Below, in pieces: positions 29,280 to 39,565 of a stretch of DNA of 41,097 nucleotides. The stretch is from a virus. The position numbers and the translations under genes were made by a program. Every line of letters begins with the position of its first letter. Within the stretch, counting starts at the first letter, position 1. The notes under the pieces are model-generated. The model made no database searches. It had not been told where the DNA came from and worked only from the letters and a program-made list of their open reading frames with translations. The DNA is taken from positions 1 to 41,097 of the IMG/VR virus record IMGVR_UViG_3300042695_000108. One strand, 5' to 3'.

Positions 29280-30926
29280 TTACCCCTGGAATCCAAAGTC
29301 ACGAAGTACCTTAAATGCTGCATCTGATACTTCTTGCTTAGCGTTTTCTGTGTATTGCCAACGCTTGTCTTGCTTAAGTGCTCTCTTGAAATCGTAGATG
29401 TTCATATCACCCTTATCGGTAATAGCATTACGAAGCATAGGATCGTTGATGTCTACCTGATCTGCGTTTATTTCTAGCAGGTTAGCCATTGTCTGGCGAT
29501 ATGGAGCGTAGATCTGATCCAAGTTATATCCCTGACCTAATAGATCACGGACATACTCTGGCTGACCTTGTGCTGCTAGTTTACGTGCATCTTGTGCTAG
29601 ACGGTTTGGATCAATAATTCCCTTTGCAATACCTTGCAATACTTGCTGCTCTGATTGTCCACCAGGAACGATATCCTTGACAGAGAATCCGTTAGCACGA
29701 GCAAGTTCTTGAATTGCTTGGTAGTCCTTCAGAGCCTGACCGGAGTAACCCTGTGTTCCTTTGCCAGCAATGGTAGATCCGATTGGTCGAATAGCGGCAG
29801 CAATAAAGTCTGTCGTCATTGCATCATCAATACCTACATTTGTAATGTACATATTCTCAGCAGCCTTACGTAGCGCTGCTGGATCTGATGCGATACCAGA
29901 ACCCATTTGACGAGCCTTGTCAGCAATCTGACGCTCAAGAGTTGAGATCTGCTTTTCGTAGTCAGTAGATCCGTCTGCCTGACCCGTTGCTACCAAATCA
30001 CGGTAGTTGTAAAGTTGAACATAGCGAGCCTTGATCTCTGCTGAGTTCTTACGGAACCAGACATCATCACGGATTGCCTTACGGAGTTTATCCGGAGTCC
30101 AATCTTCTTTTACGTAGCGATCAAGAATAGCCTTGAGACTAGGTACGTTATTAAAGATTGTTTCAGGTAGGGCAAAATCTTCACCTGCTGCAACGTCTAG
30201 TGCTTCATCACGCTGTTGTGCATCTGTTGCTACAGGAGTCTTTGGAGTTGTTTCCTTGCCACCCTTGCCACCTTTAGGTGTGGTATCAGTAGTGGTAGTA
30301 GGAGTTGATGGCGTTGTGCCAGTCTTTTGTGTGCCAACGTTGCGATACCCTGATGGCTGACCAGCCATACCTACATTCTCTTTACCTACAACTGGAGCAA
30401 TAGGCTTAGTATTGGTGATTCTTTCTAATTCTTTTTCAGCTGCTGCAACATCACCATTTGTATCTTTAGCAATCTGAAGTGCTTCTTTAGCATCAGCAAC
30501 TGCTTCTTCATAAGCAGACTTTTCTTTCTGAAAAGTTTTTGTTTCCTTCTTTTCAGTTTCAACCTTTTTAACTACATCAAGACGTGATTGTAGACCCTTG
30601 AGTTCTGTCTTATCTCTCTTAATAGCAGCAGCAGTTTCCTCATAATCAGGAGTTCCTGGCTCGTACCTGAACAAAGCATTTTCATTTTGCTCAATGCGAA
30701 CCTTTGCCATTGTAATCTTGAAGTTAAGGTCTTTGGCAGTGTCTTTTCTTTCCTCTTTGACCTTTGGCTTTTCTTTAGGTGGCTTAATACCGGCAGCCTT
30801 GTAGACATCGCCCCAAGTCTTATAGGTAGCTATAAGGTAAGGTGCTTTGAGTTTATCAAAGTTACTGATCTTATCCTTTGGATCGTGGACCTCGGAGGCT
30901 GCCCACTCTTCAAACGTTTTTGCCAT
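29280..30926 (-). CDS. Structural-region protein, likely internal virion protein
   Basis: 548 residues. The N-terminal part (about 60-170) is coiled coil; a Thr/Pro/Gly/Lys linker (about 205-240) follows; the C-terminal 300 residues are helical with segments such as PSLKAILDRYVKEDW and DDVWFRKNSAEIKARY. Such segments also occur in the 394-residue neighbour in a different form. Probably ejected or internal; unproven. Confidence 0.6.
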   Translation of the reverse strand: MAKTFEEWAASEVHDPKDKISNFDKLKAPYLIATYKTWGDVYKAAGIKPPKEKPKVKEERKDTAKDLNFKITMAKVRIEQNENALFRYEPGTPDYEETAAAIKRDKTELKGLQSRLDVVKKVETEKKETKTFQKEKSAYEEAVADAKEALQIAKDTNGDVAAAEKELERITNTKPIAPVVGKENVGMAGQPSGYRNVGTQKTGTTPSTPTTTTDTTPKGGKGGKETTPKTPVATDAQQRDEALDVAAGEDFALPETIFNNVPSLKAILDRYVKEDWTPDKLRKAIRDDVWFRKNSAEIKARYVQLYNYRDLVATGQADGSTDYEKQISTLERQIADKARQMGSGIASDPAALRKAAENMYITNVGIDDAMTTDFIAAAIRPIGSTIAGKGTQGYSGQALKDYQAIQELARANGFSVKDIVPGGQSEQQVLQGIAKGIIDPNRLAQDARKLAAQGQPEYVRDLLGQGYNLDQIYAPYRQTMANLLEINADQVDINDPMLRNAITDKGDMNIYDFKRALKQDKRWQYTENAKQEVSDAAFKVLRDFGFQG

Positions 30927-31525
30927 TAGCGTAGGCCTCCAAGTTCTTGCATCATAACTGCATAGGCATCAGTTGCTCGATTGGTCTTAGCCTCAGCTGT
31001 AGCACCGATCTGCTCTGTAATAAACTGTGTCTCATCTATACCACCACGAGTGCTTGAGAAACCTTTTCCAGACGTAGTTACTGATGGCTGCTTCTTCTGC
31101 TGGGCGTTGATAAGTTGTGTGTACTTATTCTTTTCAGCCTTGGTCAACTTGCGACCTAGTAGATCTTGAGCAACCGTATCGAGTAACTTGGCTGTCTGTG
31201 ACGGGCTAGTTACATAGGTCTGGGTTGTGGTTTTAGGTGCTCCATCAGCGCCTGTATCCGCACCTTCCATACCAATCTGCTGAATATAATCAATAGGGTT
31301 TGCAGCAGTTGTGCCAAACTTCTTAGCAAAAGCAGCCTCGCCTTTATACCCAACGCTGGCTGCTACTAAAGCATTATAGAGCTTAACATCAAACTTATCG
31401 CTTACCTTGCCTTTGTAAAGTCCAGCATCCTTGAGTTGCTGTGCAATCTTTAGACGAGTCTCTGGGCTGGACTTACTAAGTCCGTTAATAAAGTCCTCAA
31501 AAGTGGTATCTGTTTTTTCAGCCAT
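30926..31525 (-). CDS. Structural-region protein, possibly small ejection protein
   Basis: 199 residues, helical, with TYVTSPSQTAKLLDTVAQDL and DLLGRKLTKAEKNKYTQLI, a pattern found in short proteins beside long ejection proteins of podovirus-like actinophages. It overlaps the end of the 1,615-residue gene by 8 nt. Confidence 0.6.
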   Translation of the reverse strand: MAEKTDTTFEDFINGLSKSSPETRLKIAQQLKDAGLYKGKVSDKFDVKLYNALVAASVGYKGEAAFAKKFGTTAANPIDYIQQIGMEGADTGADGAPKTTTQTYVTSPSQTAKLLDTVAQDLLGRKLTKAEKNKYTQLINAQQKKQPSVTTSGKGFSSTRGGIDETQFITEQIGATAEAKTNRATDAYAVMMQELGGLR

Positions 31526-34500
31526 CTGTATCTCCCAATAGTGAGGCGAATAGCGTGTTGTATGCGCTCATAGTATTTTCGTTTGATCGTGCAAGTTCAC
31601 GCATTCTAACGATAGTTTCATCCTTTAAGAATGTTGTGATCTTAGTTCCACCAGGAAGTTCAGAGAAGATATCTTTGTCAGCCTTGTATGAATCATATAG
31701 ATCTAACATTTCTTTAAGCTGCTTCTGAAGTGGTCCACGTGCAGTGACCTTTGGATCTTGGATCATTAAGCGTAAGTCGTTGATGGCACGAACACGTGCA
31801 ACAGCCTTCTTGCCACCTTCTGCAAGTTCTTCCTGGACCAATGGGCGACCAGCCTTAAATACTGCTGCCCAATCCTGGAACTCTTTACGAGCAATACTGC
31901 GCTCAACATCTGTGACAGATTCTTCTAGTTTGACTTCATACTCGTTCTTCTTTGAGTAATAAGCCTGTAGATCTGCTGCTGTTTGTACTTCTTTTAGGAA
32001 GTCATCCACGCGCTTGTTGTACTTTAGACCCATATCCTTCATAGTCTTGTAAGCATCCCAAGAGAAGCCTGACTTATGAGGGATCAAGAAGGCTGCGCCT
32101 TGTGGATACTTCTCAAAAAGGTCAGCATTCTTTTCTACCCAAGCACCAGATTCTTCTGCGTACTTGATAATAGCAACTGTTTTCTTCTCAGATTCAGGTA
32201 CTGTAAATGGGATTTGATTAGGAAATAACTCTACCCATTTAGCCATAGCTGCGTCATAATCGCCAGGATACTTGTCTAGCAAGTTGTTCCAAGCCTGCTT
32301 AAAGTTAGCATTTCCATTATCGCTAATCCATCCAGCCATCTCAGCCTTGAGTTGAACCTGTGGTGTAGCTGGAGCAAAGAAACCATAGACAAAACGTGTA
32401 CCTAGAATTGCAAGCGTTGTGCTCTTAATACGCTGACGGTACTCTTCTTGCTCTTGAATGCTAGGAGGAATAACGTTTCCGAACTCATCCTCTGTGGTCT
32501 TTAATCCGTGACCTGCTGCCTCAAGATATGTGACTGCTTTACGCCAAGCACTGGCATATTGTGAGTCACGATCATCTGTGCTCATTGTTTCGTAAAGACG
32601 ATTGACGTGAGCAGGTAGGAATGCTGACAAGAATGAACGATCTACAGCGTACTTACCCATTGTGTACTGGGTAATGGTATCTGCTGCTCCTGGAGCACCA
32701 AATACATCTACCAAGTTTGTAAGAACTTTGACAGATACACCGGCTAATGGACCGTTAAATGTAGGAATAATAGAATCTTGGTTTAGAGATGGTGTGAGCA
32801 TCTTAACCTGAGCACCAAATTGGACCGGAAGTGGAGTCTTAAACTCTGGCTTAATGCCTAATCCTGCCATTGCAGTTTGGACTGCACGGTAGACTGGCTC
32901 TAAACCTGGGTAGACGAAGTACTTCTCGCCTTGGTCATCCTCTTGAATCCAACCATTGTGGCTAATTCCATCATAAGTAAGTGCTGCTTTGCGAATAGAA
33001 GCTGGGTTGTATCGAACCATACGATATGCACGGCGATAGAAGTCTTCAGTTGCACGATAGAAGCGTGAGAAGTTACGCACTCCAAATGCCAACTGTGTAC
33101 GTACTAGTGGGTTATCTACATACTGTAGGACCTGAAGTACTGCACGTTCTTCGATAAGTTCAGCAAACTGGCGCTTAGCGCGTTCTGTAGCAGCGGCAAC
33201 GGCAGCAGGATCGCTCTGATCTACCTTGCTTACTACAGACTGAATGTAGGCATCTTCCATACCTGACTTCTTCATTGACTTACGCATAGTAATAATCTCG
33301 TTAAAGACCATAGGCTCACGTGACATACGGGCGTTAGACATACCTAACCACTTCCAGCCTGCTGTCATTAGCGAGGCTGTGTAGTTTCCGGCGTCTGCAA
33401 CTGGAACTAGGTTAGGTCCAATAGCATACTCAGGCACATCATCAAATGTCTTTGGTAGATCATCAAGTGTTAATTGACCTGAGATACCGTATTTGGTCTT
33501 TCCTGTTGCCTGGTCAACGTACTGATATCTAATCTTATCAAGAAGTTCTGTGTTGATCTCTTTAAGACCATCTTTGTCAATACGCTTAGTCTCAAAGATC
33601 TCTCGTGCGCGAGTGTAGATAATCTCAGCGTGTTCTGCATCTGTTACGCCCCTGGCTTCTAATTGGGCTAATCTGCGGAACTCTTCGTTCTTTCCCATAT
33701 ATTCGATAAGTTCTTCGATTGCTCGACCCTTATCATCAAGGTTTGCTACAGCAATAGATCCTACTTCATCATTGGCGTAGTAACTAATACGCATAAGCCA
33801 GGTGAGCATTGATGCTTCATTCTCTGGCCCAATAGGGACTTTGTCATAACCACGTGATCCTGCTTCTTTTGAAGCAGATATGCGTGCTCTTCTGTATGCC
33901 TTAGCCTTTGGATCATTAGTAATGAGCTTCTCGCTACGTACACCGTGAGATCTGGTGAACAATTCAGCGGTTGTAATGTAGTCAGCACCACTTGATGCGA
34001 AGTTAAATCCACCTTCTGAGATAAGAGCTACAGAGTTATCTAAGTTTCCGTAGACTAGGTGCTCAGCAAGGATGGCTGCTTCGTCTTCAAACATAGGACC
34101 CATACCGAGATACTCTCGATAGCGGTTAACACGTCCTGATGTTAGGGCTGTTGCCATAATTCTGCGTGTTTCTTCTACAACATTGCGTCCAGATACTGTA
34201 CGTAACTCTTCGATCTCGCTTTGAAGCCTTAGTTTTGTAGCATCATCTGTGGCTGTTTGAAGTTCTTTAGTCTTAGCGCTCATTGCATTACGCGCTTCTA
34301 CGATATCTGCATCAATCTTAGCGATTTGTGCTTCGTATTTGACTGCTTCCTTCTTATTAAGAAAACGCATCATAAGACCTAGTGGGTTATCTGAGATTCC
34401 ACCAGACTTACGTGCTGCTTCAAAAGCAGTATTAACACGAGTTGAAAGATAACGGCTCTTTGCCAGACCCCAAGGAGATCCACCGATTGCAAGATGGACC

Positions 34501-36365
34501 ATAAGGTCTTCTGTTGCATTACGGATAGCATAACGTGGACCAGCAAGGGTAAAGAATGACCAATATCCGGTCATCTTATCTACCCACTCTTTGTTAGCTA
34601 GGCCAAGAGCGTGGTTAATAAACCCAGAACGTACTGCTGCACGGTCAATATCTACGATATTAGGAGCAGATACGCTTGTGTTGAAGTCAGACATAATGGC
34701 ACCAACGCCTTCGTCCTTATCTCCAACACGAGATACTGCAAACTTAGCGTCACCCTTACCTGTAAGGCGGCGAACAATGATCTGTCCTGCTTCTGTGGTG
34801 TTAAGTCCACGAATCTCGGCAATGTTAGACCATAGGCCGTAGAACATTTCCTTACGCTTACCGATATCAGGGATAGCCTCAAATGTCTCAGAGATCATCT
34901 TTGCATCATTCTTGGTAAATACAAGACGTGCCAAACGATACATCTGTAGCGGAGCATCTTTTGCTTCTAAATCAAATGAATCATTCTTAAACATTGGGGC
35001 AATACTAAACTTCGCCTTGAATCTATCAATGCGAGCACCGATTGATGCGCTAGATAGACGTAGGGTTCCCTTACCACCGGTGCCTTTTACAAGGCTAACG
35101 ATCTCTTCTTTGCCATCAATAAGCGCCTTAGATACGCCATCAGTTGTTGGAAGATCTCCAAACATACTTGAAATAAAACTAGGAGCAATTCTATCTACGT
35201 TAAATACACGGTCTGCTCCGGTCATTGCTGCGATACGCAACTGACGACCAGTATCAAGACGTGGGATAATGACACGCTTGCGACCAGCAGATCCTGCTAA
35301 TACTGCTACTGCTTCTTCTGTGTTTTCAAAGAATGCTCGTGCTGATGTAGCATTGGTAATCTGGTTCTTCTGGAAAGCACGGATAACTTCTGGACCATAT
35401 TCAGGAGCCAAGATCTCTAGTTCACGTTTAATTGCCGCTGCTTCTTTAGGAGAGCGAGCTTGTGCCTTGGTGTAGCGATCTAGCGTTGCACCATATGTAT
35501 CCCAGAATGCTGCCACCTTTGGGTTAGCAAAAGTCTCTGCTACCTTCTTGCCACCGGTGACTGCCTCAAGTGAGTACTTACCAACCACATAAAGACTACG
35601 TATTTTAGAAGCTACTACTAGTGGATCTACAAAGAATCGAAATGCTGTATCTACTACACCTGATGTAAGGCCATAGACTAGGCCATTCTTCTCAAGTGAT
35701 TCTGGAAGGATAGCGTTAGCAAGTTGACGACCTGGTGAGAACTTAGCACGATCTACGACCCCAAGGGTTTCGTTGAATAATGCACGTTCTGTCTCTACAT
35801 CTGCTACCCCAGGAATAACTTTATTCTGAGGATCTGCAAGCATAATGTACTTCATCTGCTCAGGTGTAGCAGTTGCTGCGATATCTGCAAGGCTCTCACG
35901 AGACTTAATACGCATAGCAATATCTACTGCATCTTGACCGTAGAGGCTCTTAGCCTTTTCAATACGACCTTCGTTGTAAACCTTGTCGCCTTTATCATTT
36001 GCTTTATCCCAAGCAAACCCAAGTTCACCTTGTGATAGCGGAATAGCAACAGCACGGTATGCACGAGTAGTTGCATCAGCAACTTCGATAAGACCCTTAA
36101 AGGCTAGCGTTAAAGGATTGTAGTGGAATGCCGTTGACATCCAACCTTTACCTGGTTTTTCAATAGGATCTTCTTGGCCAAATGTCTTGACCATATCTTC
36201 TTGCTGATCTACTGGCATACGCTGAGCTGCCTTTTGTGCAACATCAGAAGGTAGGCTAAGGAGTTCCTTGTGCTTGTTTACCTTCTTGGAAAGAAGATCA
36301 ATCTCACGCTTTTGTTCTGGCGTTAAACCAGCAGCGTATGCGGCTGCTTTTAGATTATCAGCCAT
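31518..36365 (-). CDS. Very large internal/ejection protein
   Basis: 1,615 residues, about 12% of the genome. Mostly helical with amphipathic and weakly hydrophobic stretches (for example YWSFFTLAGPRYAIRNATED near 620 and AFHYNPLTLAFKGLIEVADA near 80) and no recognised enzymatic motif; no SLT motif is visible. Size, position below the portal and flanking helical genes suggest a T7 gp16-like ejection or internal core protein rather than a tape measure, as no tail-tube gene is present. A minor capsid protein is an alternative. Confidence 0.6.
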   Translation of the reverse strand: MADNLKAAAYAAGLTPEQKREIDLLSKKVNKHKELLSLPSDVAQKAAQRMPVDQQEDMVKTFGQEDPIEKPGKGWMSTAFHYNPLTLAFKGLIEVADATTRAYRAVAIPLSQGELGFAWDKANDKGDKVYNEGRIEKAKSLYGQDAVDIAMRIKSRESLADIAATATPEQMKYIMLADPQNKVIPGVADVETERALFNETLGVVDRAKFSPGRQLANAILPESLEKNGLVYGLTSGVVDTAFRFFVDPLVVASKIRSLYVVGKYSLEAVTGGKKVAETFANPKVAAFWDTYGATLDRYTKAQARSPKEAAAIKRELEILAPEYGPEVIRAFQKNQITNATSARAFFENTEEAVAVLAGSAGRKRVIIPRLDTGRQLRIAAMTGADRVFNVDRIAPSFISSMFGDLPTTDGVSKALIDGKEEIVSLVKGTGGKGTLRLSSASIGARIDRFKAKFSIAPMFKNDSFDLEAKDAPLQMYRLARLVFTKNDAKMISETFEAIPDIGKRKEMFYGLWSNIAEIRGLNTTEAGQIIVRRLTGKGDAKFAVSRVGDKDEGVGAIMSDFNTSVSAPNIVDIDRAAVRSGFINHALGLANKEWVDKMTGYWSFFTLAGPRYAIRNATEDLMVHLAIGGSPWGLAKSRYLSTRVNTAFEAARKSGGISDNPLGLMMRFLNKKEAVKYEAQIAKIDADIVEARNAMSAKTKELQTATDDATKLRLQSEIEELRTVSGRNVVEETRRIMATALTSGRVNRYREYLGMGPMFEDEAAILAEHLVYGNLDNSVALISEGGFNFASSGADYITTAELFTRSHGVRSEKLITNDPKAKAYRRARISASKEAGSRGYDKVPIGPENEASMLTWLMRISYYANDEVGSIAVANLDDKGRAIEELIEYMGKNEEFRRLAQLEARGVTDAEHAEIIYTRAREIFETKRIDKDGLKEINTELLDKIRYQYVDQATGKTKYGISGQLTLDDLPKTFDDVPEYAIGPNLVPVADAGNYTASLMTAGWKWLGMSNARMSREPMVFNEIITMRKSMKKSGMEDAYIQSVVSKVDQSDPAAVAAATERAKRQFAELIEERAVLQVLQYVDNPLVRTQLAFGVRNFSRFYRATEDFYRRAYRMVRYNPASIRKAALTYDGISHNGWIQEDDQGEKYFVYPGLEPVYRAVQTAMAGLGIKPEFKTPLPVQFGAQVKMLTPSLNQDSIIPTFNGPLAGVSVKVLTNLVDVFGAPGAADTITQYTMGKYAVDRSFLSAFLPAHVNRLYETMSTDDRDSQYASAWRKAVTYLEAAGHGLKTTEDEFGNVIPPSIQEQEEYRQRIKSTTLAILGTRFVYGFFAPATPQVQLKAEMAGWISDNGNANFKQAWNNLLDKYPGDYDAAMAKWVELFPNQIPFTVPESEKKTVAIIKYAEESGAWVEKNADLFEKYPQGAAFLIPHKSGFSWDAYKTMKDMGLKYNKRVDDFLKEVQTAADLQAYYSKKNEYEVKLEESVTDVERSIARKEFQDWAAVFKAGRPLVQEELAEGGKKAVARVRAINDLRLMIQDPKVTARGPLQKQLKEMLDLYDSYKADKDIFSELPGGTKITTFLKDETIVRMRELARSNENTMSAYNTLFASLLGDTDG

Positions 36366-36772
36366 TAGTTACCCCGCGATAGTGCTTCTTGGTATAGAAC
36401 AGCGATTTCTCCTGTAGTATCAAATGGAAGCATTGCCGCTAAAGTATCTGAAAGTTTATTTGTAGCCTTGTTCATACGTAGAGCAGATGATCCAGCTCCA
36501 GCGCCCATATCAATACCTGAAGTAACAGGCTCGTTTGGACGTTCTGTTTCTGCAAACAATCCTGTTACCGGTGCTTGCTCTTTACGTAATCTATCTGATG
36601 GTTCTGAGACTGCATCAGGAGTCTTTGAAAGTGGAGCACCAGATTTAATATCCTGCGTCTCGACACCTTCTCCGTAAGCGATAGAACCCATCTTCATCTC
36701 TGGGGTTCCAACATCTGTACGCTTTGCATATGGTCCAGGACCTGAAACGCCAGCCATAGGATTCTCAGCCAT
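36365..36772 (-). CDS. Small structural-region protein, unknown
   Basis: 135 residues, with a disordered Pro/Gly/Ser-rich N-terminal two thirds and a C-terminal helix (LSDTLAAMLPFDTTGEIAVL). It shares one base with the next gene and overlaps its upstream neighbour. Unknown. Confidence 0.6.
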   Translation of the reverse strand: MAENPMAGVSGPGPYAKRTDVGTPEMKMGSIAYGEGVETQDIKSGAPLSKTPDAVSEPSDRLRKEQAPVTGLFAETERPNEPVTSGIDMGAGAGSSALRMNKATNKLSDTLAAMLPFDTTGEIAVLYQEALSRGN

Positions 36773-36995
36773 CTGTTCCCTCCTGTAAATTTTCTAAGTC
36801 GGCGGTCATATCTTCCCACGCCTGCATTGTTTTAGTTTGTTGTTTAGAATGGTAAATACTTAAATCATATAGTTCTGAAAAGAACGCTTCTACTACTTGC
36901 GCTAGATTGTATATAGCACCTGTAAATATCACTAAGAAATCTGTCCAGCGTACAGGGCGGGGAACCTTGTCGTAGTCATTCATCGCCCTGCACAC
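36765..36995 (-). CDS. Small membrane-associated-like protein
   Basis: 76 residues. A hydrophobic helix (WTDFLVIFTGAIYNLAQVVE) followed by a charged amphipathic helix. It may be a membrane-contacting ejection component or an assembly factor. Unknown. Confidence 0.6.
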   Translation of the reverse strand: MCRAMNDYDKVPRPVRWTDFLVIFTGAIYNLAQVVEAFFSELYDLSIYHSKQQTKTMQAWEDMTADLENLQEGTDG

Positions 36996-37007
36996 CTTCC
37001 AGTTAAA

Positions 37008-37136
37008 TTAAGCGTTCTTGCCTTTACGAGCAGCTGGAGCGTATCCAAATTTAACGTCTCCACCCTTGACTGAACCAGCCTTTGTATCAACCTTTACAGG
37101 TTGTACTGGAGCTTTAGCGTGTGATCCTTTGTTCAT
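37008..37136 (-). CDS. Tiny basic protein next to portal
   Basis: 42 residues, Lys/Gly/Ala-rich (GSHAKAPVQPVKVDTKAGSV), preceded by AGGAGG seven bases before its ATG. The strong ribosome site supports translation. Unknown; may contact DNA or the portal. Confidence 0.6.
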   Translation of the reverse strand: MNKGSHAKAPVQPVKVDTKAGSVKGGDVKFGYAPAARKGKNA

Positions 37137-37153
37137 AGTGCGCCTCCTTTCCT

Positions 37154-38917
37154 TTATGCTGCGCCAGTGATACCGGCTAGTAGTTGTGCTATATCGGGAC
37201 GTTGACCAGCAGCAGGGGCCTGACCAGCTTGTTCTTGTGGAGGTTGCTGCGAGGCAGGAGCTAGGGCCTCACCTGCTGCTGGAACTTGAGGTGCCATTCC
37301 TGGCATACCCATCTCTGGGGCCATTGGCGCTGGTGGAGGTGGTTCTGGTGCGAACGCTTTCTCCACGATTGACTCTAACGATAATCCCTTTTGACGTCCC
37401 GCAATGACTTCAGCAATGCGAGTAACAGCCAAGGAAGGATCCTGACCTTGCGATGCCAACGCAGGGATGGTTTGAGCGTACTGAGCAACAGCGATACGTA
37501 GAGAGTCGCGTAACTCTTCGATATCAACTCGTTGCTCTTCTTGGGTAACATTAATCTCCACCGGTAATTCACGGCGTACATAGTCGCGGGATACAAGTTT
37601 ATCTGAACGCATTTGTAGTAATGCGATAACTGCACGGTTAGGGTCCATACCGGACATAATTCCGTAGCGTACATCTACTCCGTACTCACCCTTGATGTCG
37701 CGTGATGGGATGTACTTGAGTGTGTAAGGTGTACCGTCATCGGTTCCCTTAATTGTCTTCTGAATAGATCCAAAGATCTTCTCATCTACTTCAAAGCAAA
37801 GACCGATAAGATCTTCAAAGAGGCGTGCAAACTGTGCCTGTGCTGCCTTGATCTGTGTATCAAAACCAGCCTGTAGTGCCTGAACACCACGTCCTGTAAC
37901 GATTGATGCGTTGATCTCACCTGAACGTGACTCTGGGTAACGAGCACCAAGGCGTAGTTCACGCTCTAGCACACCTGATTCAGTAAAGATTCCAGGTGGT
38001 AGTTCTAGTCCAACACGGCGAATAGATTGTGGATTAGCAGAACGCATAATAGCGTCAGGTCCCAAAGCAAGTTCTTGCACATCTTGTGGAATAGCAATAG
38101 GTGCTTGGATTGACTTCTCAGCTGCTTGGATCTGCAAGATAGCAAATCGAGCACGTGCAAGCTGTACTGCTAGTACATCATCGAACTGACCACGTGCCTG
38201 CTCATCTAGTGATGGACGGATATAGACACGTGCTAAGCACTTACCTACTGGGTTTGGTACACGTGATAGGACAAGATTGTTACGCTGTGGCAGATAGATT
38301 AGATCTTGCTCTGCATCGTGGTAACGCACGATAGTCATATAAGGAGATCCTGGTTGGAAGTTATTCTTCTTGAGGATCGCTTCTGCAAACTCTGGGTATT
38401 GTGCTGCGATTGTGTCAGCGTCAGATACGATCAACTGTGATAGCGAAAGTGTGCGACCAAAGCGATCCATCTCTGGGTAGCAACCGGTTGGATCAAGTAG
38501 GCGCATACGAGGGTTGTTATCCTCATAGTCCATCTCCACCATACCGATAGTCATACCGTAGGTGTTGTACCAGTCGGCATTCTTGTAGTTCTGTAGTGAA
38601 AGGTTAGAATATGAAACGTAGTAGTTAGCGATTCGAGTGCGGGTGTCAGCTGCCTTACGCTGTGCATCAGAAACCATATTGTTTGCTGAGCAGTTAAACG
38701 AAGGTAGCGGAGCACCCGCCTCGGCCAAGTCACGTGCTGCTACATCAATGAAGTTAGCAACGAGTGGCTTTGGGTAATCCTCGGAGAACATTGATGGGAA
38801 AACTTTAGACAAGTCTCCCTGACGTACAGAAAGAACGTCGCGCATACGTTGGTCGCGTGGAGCGTACTTGGTACGCAAACGCGCTAGTTTCGCGTCAATC
38901 TCTTTAACTGATAACAA
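37154..38917 (-). CDS. Portal protein
   Basis: 587 residues. The fold of phage portals is suggested by the long helical core (for example VQLARARFAILQIQAAEKSI), a region with TGRGVQALQAGFDTQIKAAQ before a helix of LFEDLIGLCFEVDEKI, and the Pro/Gln/Ala-rich C-terminal tail. It lies directly after terminase and a basic protein, as expected. Dodecameric ring at one capsid vertex. The start is a TTG after AGGAG (38917). Confidence 0.88.
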   Translation of the reverse strand: MLSVKEIDAKLARLRTKYAPRDQRMRDVLSVRQGDLSKVFPSMFSEDYPKPLVANFIDVAARDLAEAGAPLPSFNCSANNMVSDAQRKAADTRTRIANYYVSYSNLSLQNYKNADWYNTYGMTIGMVEMDYEDNNPRMRLLDPTGCYPEMDRFGRTLSLSQLIVSDADTIAAQYPEFAEAILKKNNFQPGSPYMTIVRYHDAEQDLIYLPQRNNLVLSRVPNPVGKCLARVYIRPSLDEQARGQFDDVLAVQLARARFAILQIQAAEKSIQAPIAIPQDVQELALGPDAIMRSANPQSIRRVGLELPPGIFTESGVLERELRLGARYPESRSGEINASIVTGRGVQALQAGFDTQIKAAQAQFARLFEDLIGLCFEVDEKIFGSIQKTIKGTDDGTPYTLKYIPSRDIKGEYGVDVRYGIMSGMDPNRAVIALLQMRSDKLVSRDYVRRELPVEINVTQEEQRVDIEELRDSLRIAVAQYAQTIPALASQGQDPSLAVTRIAEVIAGRQKGLSLESIVEKAFAPEPPPPAPMAPEMGMPGMAPQVPAAGEALAPASQQPPQEQAGQAPAAGQRPDIAQLLAGITGAA

Positions 38918-38944
38918 TGGAACTCCTAATAACGGGGGATAAAA

Positions 38945-39553
38945 CTACTTGCGCTTTGTGCCTGACTTGTAAGCTCCTGGCTTGTTGTACATATCAGAAG
39001 ATGTACCCTTCTTGCCTGACTTAATAGCAGATCCAACTTCTTTGATTTGCTTCTTTAAATTTCCGCCAACGTTCTTCTTTGTTGGTCCTACACCCATAGC
39101 GGCTCTACGAACGTTCTGCTCTTGGTCACGAAGTGATGTTCCAAGCGCTGTCTTAACGTCGCGTACTTCACGCGCTACTGTCTTTGCACGCTTTGCAACT
39201 GATCCTGCTACGCCGCCAACCTTAGAGGCTAATGACTTTGACTTTGTCTTTGCTCCTGTTGCCTTACCAGCAGCGGCAGTCTTCTTCTTAGCAGCAGCAC
39301 TCATAGGCTTTGGTGAGTATGCTGTTGATGTTTTGCTGCCAGCTACAGAAGTATTCTTTATGCGCTTGTCAGCGTTACGAATTACATTAGCGCGACGAGC
39401 AGCTTCTCCTGCTGGAATTACTCTAGGGGTTTCAGGTCCTGACAATCCTAGCCCAGCACGTGCTGCTGATTTAGTAACTTTTGCATATGATGATAATTGC
39501 TTAGGACGTTCTCCCGCTGGGAATTTTGCTGTCTTCTTTGGCTTTGGTGCCAT
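38945..39553 (-). CDS. Highly basic Lys/Ala/Ser-rich protein
   Basis: 202 residues, strongly basic along its length with long low-complexity stretches (AAAKKKTAAAGKATGAKTKS). It resembles histone H1-like tails in composition and may bind DNA in the head or at packaging. It sits between terminase and portal. AAGGAG upstream of ATG. No family recognised. Confidence 0.75.
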   Translation of the reverse strand: MAPKPKKTAKFPAGERPKQLSSYAKVTKSAARAGLGLSGPETPRVIPAGEAARRANVIRNADKRIKNTSVAGSKTSTAYSPKPMSAAAKKKTAAAGKATGAKTKSKSLASKVGGVAGSVAKRAKTVAREVRDVKTALGTSLRDQEQNVRRAAMGVGPTKKNVGGNLKKQIKEVGSAIKSGKKGTSSDMYNKPGAYKSGTKRK

Positions 39554-39565
39554 TTTCTATTCTCC

